Assembly: GCA_030789695.1 (NCBI GenBank) | Contig: CM061134.1 | Location: forward strand, 57,667,334 to 57,731,333 | Length of the DNA: 64,000 bases | Origin: Scilla litardierei | Lineage: Eukaryota > Streptophyta > Magnoliopsida > Asparagales > Asparagaceae | Reading direction: 5' to 3' | Part shown: piece after piece, positions 1-12,158 of the stretch | Layout: each line of letters opens with the position of its first letter | Position numbering within the stretch: the stretch's first letter is position 1 | The notes under the pieces: model-generated | Database searches by the model: none | What the model was told of the DNA's origin: nothing | What the model saw: the letters and a program-made list of their open reading frames with translations, nothing else | Translations under genes and position numbers: made by a program

Positions 1-262
1 CGAAGCTAAAAGACTATAAATAAAACCTTAATAAACGGTCTTCGAGAGCTTCGATTAAATCTTCATGACTTCCAAAACGGCGCAAGAGCTTCAACGAAGC
101 TTTAGGCATGAATACGAGCTTTTAGAAGTGTTGAGATGTCGCTTTGAATGTTCTCGTGAATTTGGCGACGATCTCCAATACTGCGCTCACAAATTGTTAG
201 TTCATGGGTTATTTATGTTTGCTCATCATCAAAACCAAATCCGGGGAGTCCAATATTCAACA
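1..262 (-). repeat. 3' LTR of Sirevirus A, truncated by the window edge
   Basis: Direct repeat of 7777-8038. It ends on the plus strand in CAACA, the complement of the LTR start TGTTG, right next to the polypurine tract. Confidence 0.92.
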
Positions 263-1216
263 TTCTCCCCCTTTTTGGTGATGACAAACCAACATAAATA
301 ATAATAAAAAATAATGATTCAAATGTAAAATACTTACTCCCCCTGCATTGATGACATGTTAATTCCAAAATGAATATATATAAATTGCATCAATCAAACG
401 AGTAAGATATATAATGAGAATCGATTTTTGAAATATCGGATTTTGAAAAATCCTTATATATATCTTAACTCCCCCTAAATCTAACACATCAAATTAGATT
501 CTTGGAAATTGAGTTAAATTTTCATTTGCCCTATTTATTATCATTATCTCTCCCCCTTTGGCATTATCCCAAAAATGGGGGGCATACAACGACAACAACT
601 AGGAAATGGAAAATCCAACATCGGGAGTCGTAGACAATGACGATGGAACTAATTGACACCAAGGGAAAAGTGATGAAATCAAATCAAGGTGCGCCAAATT
701 GTCCATTATCAAAAAGCGATAATCAAAATCATCAAAAATACCAAATAATTATTCATTTCTTGAATAAAGAAACATACTCTTCAATATTCAATATTCTTGG
801 TTAAATTGGAGCATGGAAAACAATTCTATACAATCATAGAATTTCAATCTATTTAACCAAGTTTTTCAATCGTCGAGCGACGATTTCACATAGCATGGAC
901 ATTGAATGAGAATTAATGTGCACGACGAAGAAAAACAAAGTGAACATCGATGGATATATATATAGAAACAACATGAGTACATCCAAAAAGATATCACATC
1001 GAGGACATCGAGTACAACATACCATAGATATAAACATCAAAAGATACAACATCATCAGAACACCATCATCATCATCCAACAAAAAATACAACACATACAC
1101 CGACTAACCAACATATCAAAATACATCAAAAGAACACCCAAACTCCATCCTAACCCAAAATACACTCAATAAGATATATCATCCAATGAGCAGTGGAGAG
1201 TCCTCGAAATTGACGA
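263..1216 (-). other. 3' non-coding region of Sirevirus A with clustered polypurine tracts
   Basis: No credible coding sequence. Pyrimidine runs on the plus strand at about 263-275, 336-347, 469-476 and 547-562 are polypurine tracts of the AAGGGGGAG type on the element strand. The one at 263 touches the LTR and is the terminal tract that would prime plus-strand synthesis. Multiple tracts upstream of the 3' LTR are a known Sirevirus hallmark. Confidence 0.75.
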
Positions 1217-2924
1217 TCACGAGGAAGTGGCTGGATCAGCAGTCTCCATGGGTCCAGTCGACGGAGTGGACTCAGGCTCTGCTGGGAGTTGAGGCGTCTC
1301 AACAAACGGGATCGTCGGGGCAGGAGTCGCGACGTCGACGACATGCTCGACGGCAGAAGTATCAACAGGAATATCAGCAGGTAAGATAGGAGCAGGGTCG
1401 TCAACAGGAACATCAGCAGCCTCAGAAGTCTGAACAACTGATGCAGAAGTCTCTGGAGCACCGGAAGTGGTGCCAACTCCAGGAGCAGATGTGGTAGCAG
1501 CAGCAACAGCAGTGGCCTCATCGCCACGAGCCAAGGAAGTGACAAGATCGTCAATCTCCTCATCGTCCATCTCCTCGACCTCAGAAACGGAAGGAGGAAG
1601 ATCAATGCCCATCATACGAGCCATACGGCAGACGACCTCCTCGGTACGAGCCAAACGCGACTCGTGCCGACAAAGAAGGCGTACGACATCATCTAATGTG
1701 GCAGGAGGAGTGGGGGCAGCAGCAGCTGAGGGAGTGGCCTGGGAAGCAGATGTGGTCGATTTCTGCACGTGACGAAGCGCCGCAAGAGATTTCTTAACGG
1801 CCGTCGCGTTCAGAGGAGGACCCAAAGGACGCTCATCGTCAGGAGGGAGAGAGACACGGAAATGACGGAAAACTAGGGTCAACAGACACGGGTAAGGGAT
1901 ATGCGCAGATTTATTGGTCTTGCGAATACACTCGAAAGAGTCCATCTTATCGAGTATAACGCGAGCCTAATTAATCTCGCAACCCAAGAAAAGAGCGTAA
2001 ATCAGCTTGAGAAAAGGCTGGGATGGCAGAGAAGATGAGCCGTACTTAGGAAGCAAGCACGACTTCAGAATGGATTAAGCACCATGCATTAGGTTTGAAT
2101 GACTTCGAAGGAACACCAATGAGGGCAGGAGGGATCACATGGAAGATATCAGAAAGAACGGACTGATCCAAGGAAGAGATATCATCAACAGAAATATCCG
2201 AAGGAAGGAGACCAGACGACGAACAACCAAGAATCTCCCCCAAGATTTCTGCCGTGAGAACTATAGGAGTTCCCAAGACAGTAGTCTTGATGGAGTGACT
2301 CTCGTCGTACAGGCCCCGAACACGATTGGCATAGAATAATTTGACCAGGCGAGGAAATGGTCTAGGATTCGCCTTAGGGTCATAGCGAAGATAATCAAGG
2401 AGCTCACTATAGGAGAGGAGGTCAGCTAAGCCAAGGAAATCTGAAAACTGAACATAGTGCTCCAATAGCATCGGGCAGTGTTCAATACGGTTGTAGGCCG
2501 CTAGACACAGAGGGTCGTCGCGACACAACGATATGTCAACACCACCCGCTGGCATTGGGCCCTTTCCCTTAGGCTGGCGAGTCCTAGGACGAAGTGGAGG
2601 AGTAGGTTCCCGATGGCCAGACTCATCCTCAGGAATAAACTCAGTGTCGGAATCAGGAGGAGTAGAGGGAGTGTGAAGTATGGGCTTTTTAGACTTAGAT
2701 TTTCGGGGTTTGACCGTCGCCGTCCTCTGCTTCTTCAGAGGAGGCGAAGACGGAGAAGCTTGGGTAGATTTAGCACGGCGCTTGGGCTTAGACGGATTCC
2801 TAGGGTTGGAAGGCTCTATAGTCATTAGGGAAGCCCCAGATGAAGTGATAGGGATCCTCGTCTTTGCCATGATCGTGGCACGACGAGAACAAGCAAGCGA
2901 AGACGGTTGAACAATCCTAAGCAC
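1217..2924 (-). pseudogene. env-like third ORF of Sirevirus A, frameshifted
   Basis: Homologous along its whole length to the open env-like ORF at 59199-60890. Its start is probably the methionine at 2870, beginning MAKTRI where the other copy reads MARTRI. It has a Ser/Pro/Lys-rich N-terminus, then a conserved core containing FYANR and ILGEIL, then an Ala/Thr/Pro-rich acidic tail. An indel near 2075 shifts the frame, and a Trp-to-stop change follows near 1975, so the protein is broken in the middle and resumes at 1945. The core resembles, from memory, the family labelled putative plant transposon protein (PF20167). Function unknown; 'env-like' reflects position only, since I see no signal peptide or clear membrane segment. 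Confidence 0.8.
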
Positions 2925-3159
2925 ACAGCCCTAAGATAGGAAAGCCGAAATAAACAACCCCTAGATGCAAAGTCGAAACCCTAGAAGAGAAATCAAGCTA
3001 GATCACACCCTAGAATAGGAATCGAGACCTAGGAGGAGGAGATATACCTAGGAGGAGGGGGTCGACGGCGACGGACGGCGGGGATGGCCGGAAAACTGGC
3101 CGGAGAGACGTCGGAATTCGAAGGGTCTCGAGAGGGTTTTGGGTTTATCGGGCTGGAGA

Positions 3160-3556
3160 GGAGAAGAAGACCGACTAAAATGAAGTTTAGTCGGATGAAA
3201 ATGAGTTAAGTCGGTCTGCAAAGCGAAAAGACACGTTTGCCCTAACACACTTAGTCGGTCACAGTTCAAGCACTGACCGACTAGATTACGATCTAGTCGG
3301 TCGGTCAATGAGCTTGAACCGACTAAGTCGAAACAGAGGCAAACAGGAATTTTTAGGGCTAGAGTTAGTCGGTCGCAGTATACTCACTGACCGACTAGTT
3401 TTCAATCTAGTCGGTCGGTAAGTGTACTGTGACCGACTAAAGAAAGAAAATGACAAAGGTTAGAATAAAGCTTGATCTAGTCGGTCTGAGTTCACTAGCT
3501 GACCGACTAGATGAGCATCTAGTCGGTTGGCTAATGAACTGAAACCGACTAGAAGA
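3160..3556 (-). repeat. Palindromic box array 5' of the env-like ORF (Sirevirus A)
   Basis: At least a dozen copies of AGTCGGTC and its complement GACCGACT alternate in orientation, so neighbouring copies can pair. The array lies directly upstream of the third ORF in element orientation. Sireviruses are known to carry such repeated CGG/CCG motifs in the LTR and, in env-containing members, also 5' of env. Confidence 0.85.
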
Positions 3557-3794
3557 GTCCAAATATTGAAAAATGAGTTCTCTTCACAAACCACTTGGAT
3601 GAAACATCTTAACACTCTCATTAGTCATCTAAATTACCCCATAAAACGTCGAAATCTTAAATACAACATTCAAATACGAATTCGAGCACAAATTCAAACA
3701 TATCACATAAAATCCCAAAAATTCAATAAATCTAGCATGAACGAAATATCGCGAAATCTAATAGCATGCAAGATAATTGAATGAGATATGAATC

Positions 3795-6257
3795 CTATAT
3801 CTCGGATTCACCCATAATCCCCAATTCTCGACGCAACCGCACAAAGGAGTCCTCCTTTAGGGGTTTCGTGAAAATATCGGTGATTTGCTTTTGGGTTTCA
3901 ACGTACACTAAAATGATGTCCTTTTTAGCAACATGATCATCTAAAAAATGGTGTCGGACATCTATGTGTTTTGATCGGGAATGGTGCACCGGATTCTTTG
4001 AAAGACAAATAGCACTTTGGTTATCCACCATGATAGGGCTAGTATCACAGTGAATACCAAAATCCTTCAGTGTGTGTCTCATCCAAAGAACCTGGGCACA
4101 AGCGGCACCGGCTGTAATATATTCCGCCTCGGTGGTTGAAAGTGATACGGAATTTTGCTTCTTGGAAAACCAAGAGACAAGAGAATTTCCTAGAAAATGG
4201 CAAGTGCCACTAGTACTTTTCCTGTCGGATTTGCATCCCGCATAATCGGCATCACTGTATGAGACTAACTCATACGTGCTAGATTTTGGATAAAGTAATC
4301 CAAAATCAAGTGTATAACTTAGATAACGGAAAATACGTTTTACAGCTACTAAGTGAGACTCCTTAGGTTGAGACTGATAACGAGCACATATGCATACGGC
4401 AAACATAATATCGGGCCTACTTGTGGTAAGATAGAGCAAACTACCTATCATACCTCGATATAGACGAATGTCTACATCCTTACCGCCTGTATCCTTGTCA
4501 AGATGCGTAATCGTGCTCATTGGAGTCTTTTTCCCGGAAGCACTCTCCATTCCAAATCGCTTAAGCAACTCCACCGTATACTTCGTTTGGTGGATGAAGA
4601 TTGCATCGTTCATTTGGCGAATTTGGAGACCTAAGAAATATTTGAGTTCGCCCATGTGGCTCATCTCAAATTGTTCCTTCATAACATTAGAAAACTCTTC
4701 GCAAAGAGTGAAGTTAGTAGCACCGAAAATGATATCATCAACATAAATTTGAACTAATAAAATATCATTATTCGCATGCTTAACAAAAAGTGTAGAATCG
4801 GCTTCGCCCATTTTAAAATTCAAATCCAAAAGAAAATTCTTTAGGCGATCATACCAAGCTCGAGGAGCTTGTCTCAAACCATAAAGAGCTTTCTTTAGTT
4901 TAAAAACATGATTTGGAAATTTTTCATTTATGAAGCCCGGAGGTTGAGAAACGTAAACTTCCTCAACAACATCTCCGTTTAAAAATGCACTTTTAACATC
5001 CATTTGAAATAACTTAAAATTTTTATGGCATGCATAAGACAATAATAGTCTAATTGATTCTAATCTAGCTACCAGAGCGAAGGATTCTTCGAAATCGATA
5101 CCTTCCTCTTGGCGATAGCCTTGAGCAACTAACCAAGCTTTGTTCCGGACGACGACTTGATTTTCGTCGGATTTGTTCTTGAAGATCCACTTTGTCCCTA
5201 TGACGGTGTGGTTCTTCGATGGCAAAGGAACAAGCTCCCATACCTCATTCCTCTCGAATTGAATGAGTTCCTCCTCCATGGCAAGGATCCAAGCACTATC
5301 TTCGCACGCTTCAACTATATTCTTTGGCTCTATTGATGAGACAAAGGCACTTGGCGAAGTGGTGGACTTGCGATCTCGTCTTGACACTATCATGAATATT
5401 GCCAATGACTTGCTCATGGGGATGGTCACGGACGGTATGAAGCCGCTTGGGAATACCTTGATCACTAGGCACATTCTCAACAACTTCATTAGTCGGGTTA
5501 GTATTAATAGAATCAATTGAATCAATAGACTTAGAATTTTCAAACGAATCACATAAAACATCCATAGAATCATTATCATTTGAAATTCTAGAAGTAGTAA
5601 AATTCTCATTAAAAGAGACATGAAGTGATTCCTCGATCGTAGAGGATCTTTTGTTGTATATCCGGTAGGCTTTGATTCCCAAGAAGAAGGAAGTCCTTCG
5701 ATAAGCTTTGAGCACTTCTCCTTTTGAGTGTAGGACTTGTCGAGGGCCTCTAACTCGTTTATTATGTCAACGAAGCGAGCGTAATATTCCTTCATCTTCT
5801 CGCCCTGTTGCATATGAAACATTTCGTAATCTTTGTTTACGACTACGAGTTTAGAGTCTCTTACCATACTCGTCCCTTCATGAAGTATGAGGAGGGAGTT
5901 CCAAATTTGATATGCACTCTTACATGTGCATATCTTATTGAAGTCCTCGGGCTCCAATGCGCATTGCAAGGCGTTCATTGCCTTGGCATTGCTTACCTCC
6001 GCGGCGACCTCCGCGGCAGTCCATTTCTCAAAGTCTTCTTCTTCGGGCTCGATGTATTCCTTCATTGTAGTCCTCCATAAAGATGCACTCCGGAGGAAGG
6101 TTTTCATCCGGCATTTCCAGTACCCGTAGTTGGTACCGTTGAAGAATGGAGGCCTCGTAGAGGAATGTCCTTCCATCACCGAAGATGCTCCTTCACGGTT
6201 CCTGAAGGTGTCATAGTTGGAAGGTGGACGCACGGTCTTGTTGTCGTTGGCAGACAT
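3795..6257 (-). pseudogene. gag-reverse transcriptase/RNase H fusion left by internal deletion
   Basis: An 820-codon open frame that looks intact but is not a real protein. Codons 1 to about 190 are the copia gag N-terminus (begins MSANDN, contains YWKCRM). Comparison with the gag and pol at 52803-58210 shows a deletion near 5677 of about 2.95 kb: the gag zinc knuckle and coiled coil, protease and most of integrase are gone. Just over 100 codons (about 5677-5340) are then read out of frame, until a second small indel brings back the pol frame at the SSIEPKN motif. From there RT (YVDD) and RNase H (SYSDADY) follow to the stop. No protease or integrase, so non-autonomous. Confidence 0.88.
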
Positions 6258-6269
6258 AGCTAAGTATCT

Positions 6270-6282
6270 GGCTCTGATACCA
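6270..6282 (-). other. Primer binding site, tRNA-iMet type
   Basis: The complement reads TGGTATCAGAGCC, the standard copia primer site, two bases inside the LTR end at 6285. Confidence 0.93.
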
Positions 6283-7036
6283 AATGTAATGCCCTACAAG
6301 CTACTGCACAAGTACTAGAGGGGGGGGGTGAATAGTACTTTAAAAATAACAAGGAGTATAATTCCAAATTATAGTGCAAACAACTACCAAATCAATTTGC
6401 GGAAGCTTAAATTGAATGACAACAACAAAATTAACAAAGCTAACAAAAGATGTTAATGGGTTCGGATCCACCCAAGTCTCCCCGACTTGTTCCTGGTGAT
6501 CCTACGTCCCAACCACCTGGATCCCCTCCGGATACTTAGGTTAGAAACCCTAACCCAAGATTTCCACTATGATATCTTGTGAAAAACCTTCACAAGATCA
6601 AATCATACATGCAATGGCAATAGTGAATCCCACAACCCGGGATCACAACCTTCTCTCACAACCGAGAGAATCAACAAGCAATATAAATGAGTTTATAATG
6701 AAATAAACAATCTTACCACAAAATCCTATACCTTGAGTTTTTCTTACCCAATAGGTGAAAGGAAGGATTTGAGGAAGATGAAATCACCAAGACCTAGCAC
6801 CAAGGAAATGACCAGCAATAGGTGCCTAGGAGAGATTTGGAGACTTGATTCAAGCTAAAGCTTGAAGGGCTCACCAAGAACAAGCTTCTCTCAAGATGGA
6901 TTCTAGATCTAGAATGTGAGAGAATGGGTTTCTTGTGAGGAAGAGAGCTTTGGAAATGAGTGAGAATGGCTATCTCTTTCTATCTCAATGAATCTCTTAA
7001 TGGCAGCTCTAACCTAGATAGAAATGACCTAGGTTC

Positions 7037-7047
7037 GTATTTATAGG
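7037..7047 (-). promoter_or_regulatory. TATA box of the Sirevirus A LTR
   Basis: The element strand reads CCTATAAATAC, identical to the box at 52026-52036 of Sirevirus B. It lies about 55 bp downstream of the palindrome array. Confidence 0.75.
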
Positions 7048-7100
7048 GTCCCATAAAAACAAGTTAGGTCAATTTCCAACGGATAGAAATCTAAAGCAAT

Positions 7101-7638
7101 TAGTCGGTCAAAGAACAACCACTGACCGACTAGTTCATCAACTAGTCGGTCAGTCAAACAACATGGACCGACTAAGTGAAGAACTGAGAAGAGATAGAAA
7201 TTCAGACCTAGAAATCTAGTCGGTCCAAGAAGACTTTCTGACCGACTAGTTTCACTACTAGTCGGTCAGTCAGTGAACGTAGACCGACTAAGAGGCAAAA
7301 TGAAATAGTCTGAATACAAATTGACTTAGTCGGTCCAAGAACAAAAGTTGACCGACTAGATTGTCAACTAGTCGGTCACCAAACGTTCTTAGACCGACTA
7401 ACGATAAACAGTAGCTTAGGAGAAATTTAGAATGAACAGTAAGTCACAACTAGTCGGTCAAAGAAGCATCACTGACCGACTAGTTCACAAACTAGTCGGT
7501 CGGTGAGTCAACGTAGACCGACTAACTGTAAACAGTACTGAACAAGAAATTAAAGAATCAAACTAGTCGGTCCAAGAAGAGTTGCTGACCGACTAGATCA
7601 CCATCTAGTCGGTCAGTACTTCTTCTTGTACCAACTAA
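7101..7638 (-). repeat. Palindromic box array in the Sirevirus A LTR
   Basis: About twenty TAGTCGGTC / GACCGACTA boxes in alternating orientation, grouped in fours, with groups starting every 110-125 bp. Same core as the array at 51262-51903 in Sirevirus B although the spacers differ. Confidence 0.88.
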
Positions 7639-8076
7639 CATGCACAAACAAGTCCGAATCGAAGCGCGACGCTTCGAGGAAGTTAGAATGAACTTGTACT
7701 AAGATCCTAGAGCTACGACATGAGCGTTATGAAGATAGAAACGTAAGATATACTCAAGGCTTAACATTCTATAGATCGAAGCTAAAAGACTATAAATAAA
7801 ACCTTAATAAACGGTCTTCGAGAGCTTCGATTAAATCTTCATGACTTCCAAAACGGCGCAAGAGCTTCAACGAAGCTTTAGGCATGAATACGAGCTTTTA
7901 GAAGTGTTGAGATGTCGCTTTGAATGTTCTCGTGAATTTGGCGACGATCTCCAATACTGCGCTCACAAATTGTTAGTTCATGGGTTATTTATGTTTGCTC
8001 ATCATCAAAACCAAATCTGGGGAGTCCAATATTCAACATCAAGGGTTCATGAGATCCTAGAATAACAAGCACGTTG

Positions 8077-8096
8077 TCTCCCCGGCAACGGCGCCA
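8077..8096 (-). other. Primer binding site, tRNA-Asp type, of a minus-strand gypsy element
   Basis: The plus strand equals the 3' end of plant tRNA-Asp (CCCCGGCAACGGCGCCA), so the element strand carries its complement TGGCGCCGTTGCCGGGG. Identical sites occur in plus orientation at 18474 and 21879. This is a primer site, not a tRNA gene. The gypsy internal region continues left only to 8039, where Sirevirus A is inserted. Confidence 0.9.
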
Positions 8097-8103
8097 TAAA
8101 GCT

Positions 8104-9777
8104 TGACGTCCCCCGTGTTTTGTGTGTGTGCAAGTGTACAATAAATGATTGGGGGCGTGATATTTAAATATTTATAACTGCAAGCGCATGGTGTTGTAGT
8201 GTGGCTTGGGGGTCGAACTCAGGGAGGCGTGGTTGTGCTTGTGTCAGAAAGGACCGGATTCACCCCATGGGTGAGCTAGCCCGAATCGGATTATGGGTTG
8301 TCACGGAAAATAGAATGCGAGGGATAAACAATATAAAGGGAAAAACGGGACTTCGGCTTCCACCCTATCGTGCGATTCTTGCCAATACGGCCTACGGGTA
8401 GGATGACGATCGGAATTAGGGTCTAATGGTGAGACATTGCCTCTAAGAGTGATACCGGTGTCACATGGGCCCGATATTCCGGTCGGTGCCCAAGATGATA
8501 CACCGGACTACCCGGGTTCGGTCAGTGGGCATTCCCATGTCCATTAACACTGCTCGACTCCGGGAGCACTAAGCTTGCAACGATAACTCCCAACATCTCG
8601 TCCTGCCGATCCCGCGCGCTAGGATTCGACGTCTACGCTATGGGCGTGAGCTATGGCTAGGGAGTCAACCGTCAAGTTTATTCCCCCTTGGCACAATGGG
8701 CAAAGGCGGTCTTTTTCCTACCGATGACAATGAAACACCCCGCGTAACCGATAGATTCCTAATCCCTATCGATTTCCTAGTCCTATGGACGCATCGAGGA
8801 GAACCCGCGAAGGGGTTTCCACCAAAATCCCAGATTTGGGAACTACTCACACATATTAGGTAAAAAGCAATCTAAACGAAAATCGACCGTTAAAAGCATG
8901 ATCAGGCGATTGAAAAGTAGTAAGAGCAATGCAAATAACACTATATTAAAGTTTGGTAAAGATCAGACAACTTACAAATGTCTAGAAAATTACAGCCGTC
9001 AAGAGAGAGAAAAACCAGCAAAAAATAACAACTCCCGTTTTCAGGAAACCTAGGGTCTCTATTTATAGAAAACGACATTACCCAATCGGGTGAAGAATCA
9101 CCCGATCAGGTGACCTGCTGTGAACTTCGCCAGCAATCTTCGGCATTTCACCCGGTCAGGCGGCACGGTCGGTTGATGGAAGCTGCTCGTCGTTTGGATC
9201 TTAAGCTCATCGGGTGAACCGATCGGTTGAAAGATCAACCGATCGGTTGGAATTGCTGCCCAAAAAGACAGAGACTTGCGACATTTTGGCACGGTCAGCC
9301 GGCCGTCGGGTGAGCTCTCTGGGTCATCATCTTTGGGGAAACGGCTACAGGTGAACCGATCGGGTGAAGATCACCCGATCGGTTGAGTTTCAGCTCCAAT
9401 TTCCAGAGAGAGAGGTCGGGTTGAACCGGTCGGCGACCCGATCAGTTGACACTTTCGTTGCTTCAGCGGCTGACCGGGTCGTGCACGCGTGCATCACCCG
9501 ATCGGTTGGCCTATCCAACCGATCGGGTGGGGGGCTGAAAGATGGTGATCTTCGTCGTTTGACCCCCTGGATCACGCGTGACTCCTCCCGTTGCTCCGGG
9601 GACTCATGATATCGTCGTTTTATGTCCCCTACACCGGCAAACTCTTGCAAACATACAAAAACATGGAAAAGTGAAAGAAAACAAGAAAACACGAGAAAAC
9701 GAATACAAGACGGCGGAAAATAGCGGAAAAACACAAAAGAAGACGTGCGTGAATATATGAAATATAAACGCACGTCA
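8104..9777 (-). repeat. LTR of a minus-strand Athila/Tat-type gypsy element
   Basis: Begins at TGACGTC seven bases from the tRNA-Asp primer site and probably ends at ACGTCA (9777), giving TGACGT/ACGTCA terminal inversions. The inner boundary is well supported by the primer site. The outer boundary is an inference, because the second LTR lies outside the window. A TATA-like box on the element strand (CTATAAATAG) is at 9059-9068, with a palindrome array upstream of it. No coding sequence. Confidence 0.65.
9084..9533 (-). repeat. CCGATCGG palindrome array in the gypsy LTR
   Basis: Repeated ACCCGATCGGGT / AACCGATCGGTT type motifs, several in directly facing pairs (9209-9252, 9354-9388, 9472-9532). 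The array lies immediately upstream of the TATA-like box at 9059-9068 in element orientation. It has the same arrangement as the Sirevirus boxes but a different sequence. Confidence 0.8.
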
Positions 9778-9906
9778 ACTTTACAAAAGTTATCACACTG
9801 GTCGGCACTATAAAAAGTCCTACTCCAAAAACAAAAGAAGAAATAAAAAAGAAGAAGTCCTAAGCTAGGCCCCAAGACCGGCCCTTATCACTCCACTCCC
9901 CGAAGA
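9778..9906. other. Short flank between gypsy LTR and coiled-coil ORF
   Basis: A-rich on the plus strand, with no coding potential. It would be 3' non-coding sequence of the minus-strand ORF. Confidence 0.4.
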
Positions 9907-10100
9907 TTATGTGGCGCCCTGGTCACTGCCACCCGAACCGACGTCGACAGCCTCATCAGAGGACATGACCAACTTAAAGAAGTCGACCTCCGAGGCAGGG
10001 TACAACTTTGCCAACTTTGCCTCCACTCTCTTGAAGCCCTCTTCCATGCCTTCGGCCCTCATCGACCTCATCATAGGGAGGAGCATCTCCTCCTGGTACT
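9907..10100 (-). pseudogene. C-terminal fragment of a coiled-coil ORF split by the 37-kb nest
   Basis: About 63 codons ending at a stop at 9907, acidic at the C-terminus. The upstream part lies at 47158-48142; GTACT at 10096-10100 and 47158-47162 is the target duplication. Taking out 10101-47162 joins the two halves in one reading frame (the ESIREY end meets QEEM). The Glu-rich helix followed by a short EGF-K-type segment and an Asp/Ser-rich tail resembles the C-termini of unclassified plant retroelement ORFs, such as the putative gypsy type transposon family; this is from memory. Function unknown. Confidence 0.7.
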
Positions 10101-12116
10101 TGTTGGATTCAACGATCAGTGACTTCGTGTTTGATGATAACAAACGTGTGTGAACGTTCTAATGTGTGTGTTAAGTGTTTTCAAGAGTGGCACGCTTGTA
10201 AATATTCAAATCAATGACTAAGTCAATTGATGGAGAAATTGCTATTCATATAGCAAATTAGAAAATGGAAAAATGGCTATTTATATTGCAACTTAGACTT
10301 GGTCAAATAGATGGTGACTATAACTACAAATATTGGACCAAGTCAAATTGGAGAGGATCTTCTTCAAATCAATTTAAGATTGATTCAAATCTCCCTTGCC
10401 ATTCTATCATATTCCATTATAGAGAGATATGGAGTATCTTTTTCAAATCTCCTTTGATTGATTCAAATCAATTAAAGATCCAATCAAATCTCCAAACAAT
10501 CTATTCAAATCCTAATGCCATGCAAATTGGAGACTTGGTTAAAGATGGAAAAATATGGAGAATCTAACACAAATCAAAGGTGATTAAATGAGATCTAATT
10601 CAAATCATATAGCTACTCAAATTCAGTTCCATAGCCATCCATATTCAAACTCCATATCCAAAGAGATTTACTCAAATCCTAATCAATTTAGGATTCCTTC
10701 CAATCTCCATCAAATATGGGATTCTAATTGATTCTATCATATCTCATCCTCTCATATATAAACTCATACTCAAAGAGAGAAATTTTGAGAGAGAAGCAAC
10801 CAAATAAATTTGGCCACAACCCTAGAGAAAAGCTTCATGGCGGCAACTTTGCAAGGAGCTCGACGGACGACTCTAAAAAGTGCATAACTTTCTCCACAGA
10901 GCTCGGATCGACGAACCGGTTGCACCAGGACGATCACAACTCAGTGCTCTACAATATGGTGATATTTTTCTGGTTTTAATTTCTGTATTAAATCAGTGGT
11001 ATTTATTTTAGCATGAGTTGTATTCTGAATAGCTTCATATATTTCATCATCTCCTAGGCCAAACTTCTTCATCTCCTCCAAGCCCTTGGACGCAAGCTAC
11101 ATCTCCAAGTTACTCTTCACATCTCATTGTGCAAACCCATATCCCAAGCACACATCAAGGCTGCAACATCCTTGAAAATCCCCTTGCCGCAAGTTGCATC
11201 CCAAGCCAAGGTGCCGCAAGTTGCTCCATAGCCAAATCCTTCACCCTTGCGCAAAGCTCAAGCCTTCATCATCTTACACCATTGCAAGAGAAGAAGAGGA
11301 TCATCATTGGTGCTATTCACGCAATAAGAGAGTAGCTACAACATCTCCAAAGAGCATACAAACACCTCTGGCAGCAAGTTGAAGACTAAAGAGGAGAGCT
11401 GCACGCGCACTGCGGGGGGCTGCGCATGCACTGCATGGTTCTGTACATGCACTGCAGGGTTCTGTCCACGCACTGTAGGGTTTAGTCCATGCACTGCTAG
11501 GTTCAGGCCACGCGCTGATGCTGCACCATCAAGACAAGGCCGCAATATTGAAAGAGGAGCCAAGTGAGAGCGGTAACTTAAGTTACAGACGAGACGAGAC
11601 ATCTACATCTTGCCAGACGAGAGCTGGCCCGTGCCGATTGACAGAGATGACTACGCATACACACTGAGATTCTCTAAACTCTTTTACTATTATTTGTGTT
11701 TAATAGTAACGATCTCCGTAGGGGAAACTTTACCACTTTTGTGTACTTTTGGGGTCTTGTCTGGTGGGTGCTAGACAAGAGGGACTTGGCTAGTTGGGAC
11801 TAGTCAAGTAAAAGCATATACTAGTATTAATTTTATTGAGCACTTTGATGAGTGCAGGTACTGAGAGCCAGGTGAGTGAAGAGTGTGTGCTCGAGCTACA
11901 GGTTGTACCAGATAACATTATTAATATAGCATTTGCTTTCGGGGCCAGACGTAGGTCGTGGGTGTGGTCGAACCAGGGTAAATCTGCTGTGCATCTGTGA
12001 TTGCTTATTGTTTACTCTGCATGTGATTATAACTACTTGTGATTTCTTGTGGGTTGCACGAGAATTTTTATAAGCCTATTCACCCCTCTCCTCTAGGCTT
12101 AGATCCAGATCCAACA
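10101..12116 (+). repeat. 5' LTR of the gag-only element
   Basis: 2016 bp, bounded by TGTTGGAT and ATCCAACA, a perfect 8-bp terminal inversion. U3 (about 10200-10740) is rich in CAAATC and AATCAAT palindromes. A TATA-like ATATATAAAC lies near 10744. No coding sequence is evident. Confidence 0.9.
11396..11524 (+). repeat. 21-bp tandem repeats in the LTR
   Basis: About five units related to CTGCAGGGTTCTGTCCAYGCA. The counterpart in the 3' LTR is at about 16728-16830. Some units contain TGCGCATGCA-type palindromes. Confidence 0.7.
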
Positions 12117-12118
12117 AG

Positions 12119-12130
12119 TGGTATCAAAGC
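12119..12130 (+). other. Primer binding site, tRNA-Met type
   Basis: TGGTATCAAAGC two bases after the LTR end. It is the A-variant of the copia site TGGTATCAGAGC. Confidence 0.88.
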
Positions 12131-12158
12131 AGGTTATAGGATCTAGCCTAGACTGGCC

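Larger units (their letters stand above)
1..8038 (-). mobile_element. Sirevirus A (Ty1/copia), partial, internally deleted
   Basis: Minus-strand copia element running off the left edge. In transcription order (right to left) it has a 5' LTR, a tRNA-iMet primer site, a gag/RT fusion ORF, a palindrome array, a broken env-like ORF, several polypurine tracts and the first 262 bp of the 3' LTR. Bases 1-262 match 7777-8038 with one difference seen by eye, so the insertion is young. The same layout, in the other orientation, is seen in the complete element at 50834-63766, but the LTRs differ enough to call a separate subfamily. The right flank 8039-8043 (TCAAG) would be one target duplication copy; the other lies outside the window. 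The host sequence at 8039-8076 is the leader of a gypsy element. Confidence 0.9.
6285..8038 (-). repeat. 5' LTR of Sirevirus A
   Basis: 1754 bp. Ends are TG and CA on the element strand, and the inner end adjoins the primer site. It holds a palindrome array (7101-7638) upstream of a TATA box (7037-7047). The U5-side sequence contains the poly-G run on the plus strand seen as poly-C in the sister family. Confidence 0.92.

Noticed and set aside
8077..8096. Match to tRNA-Asp
   Set aside because: Only the 3' 17-20 bases match; there is no tRNA body. It is a primer binding site, as at 18474 and 21879.
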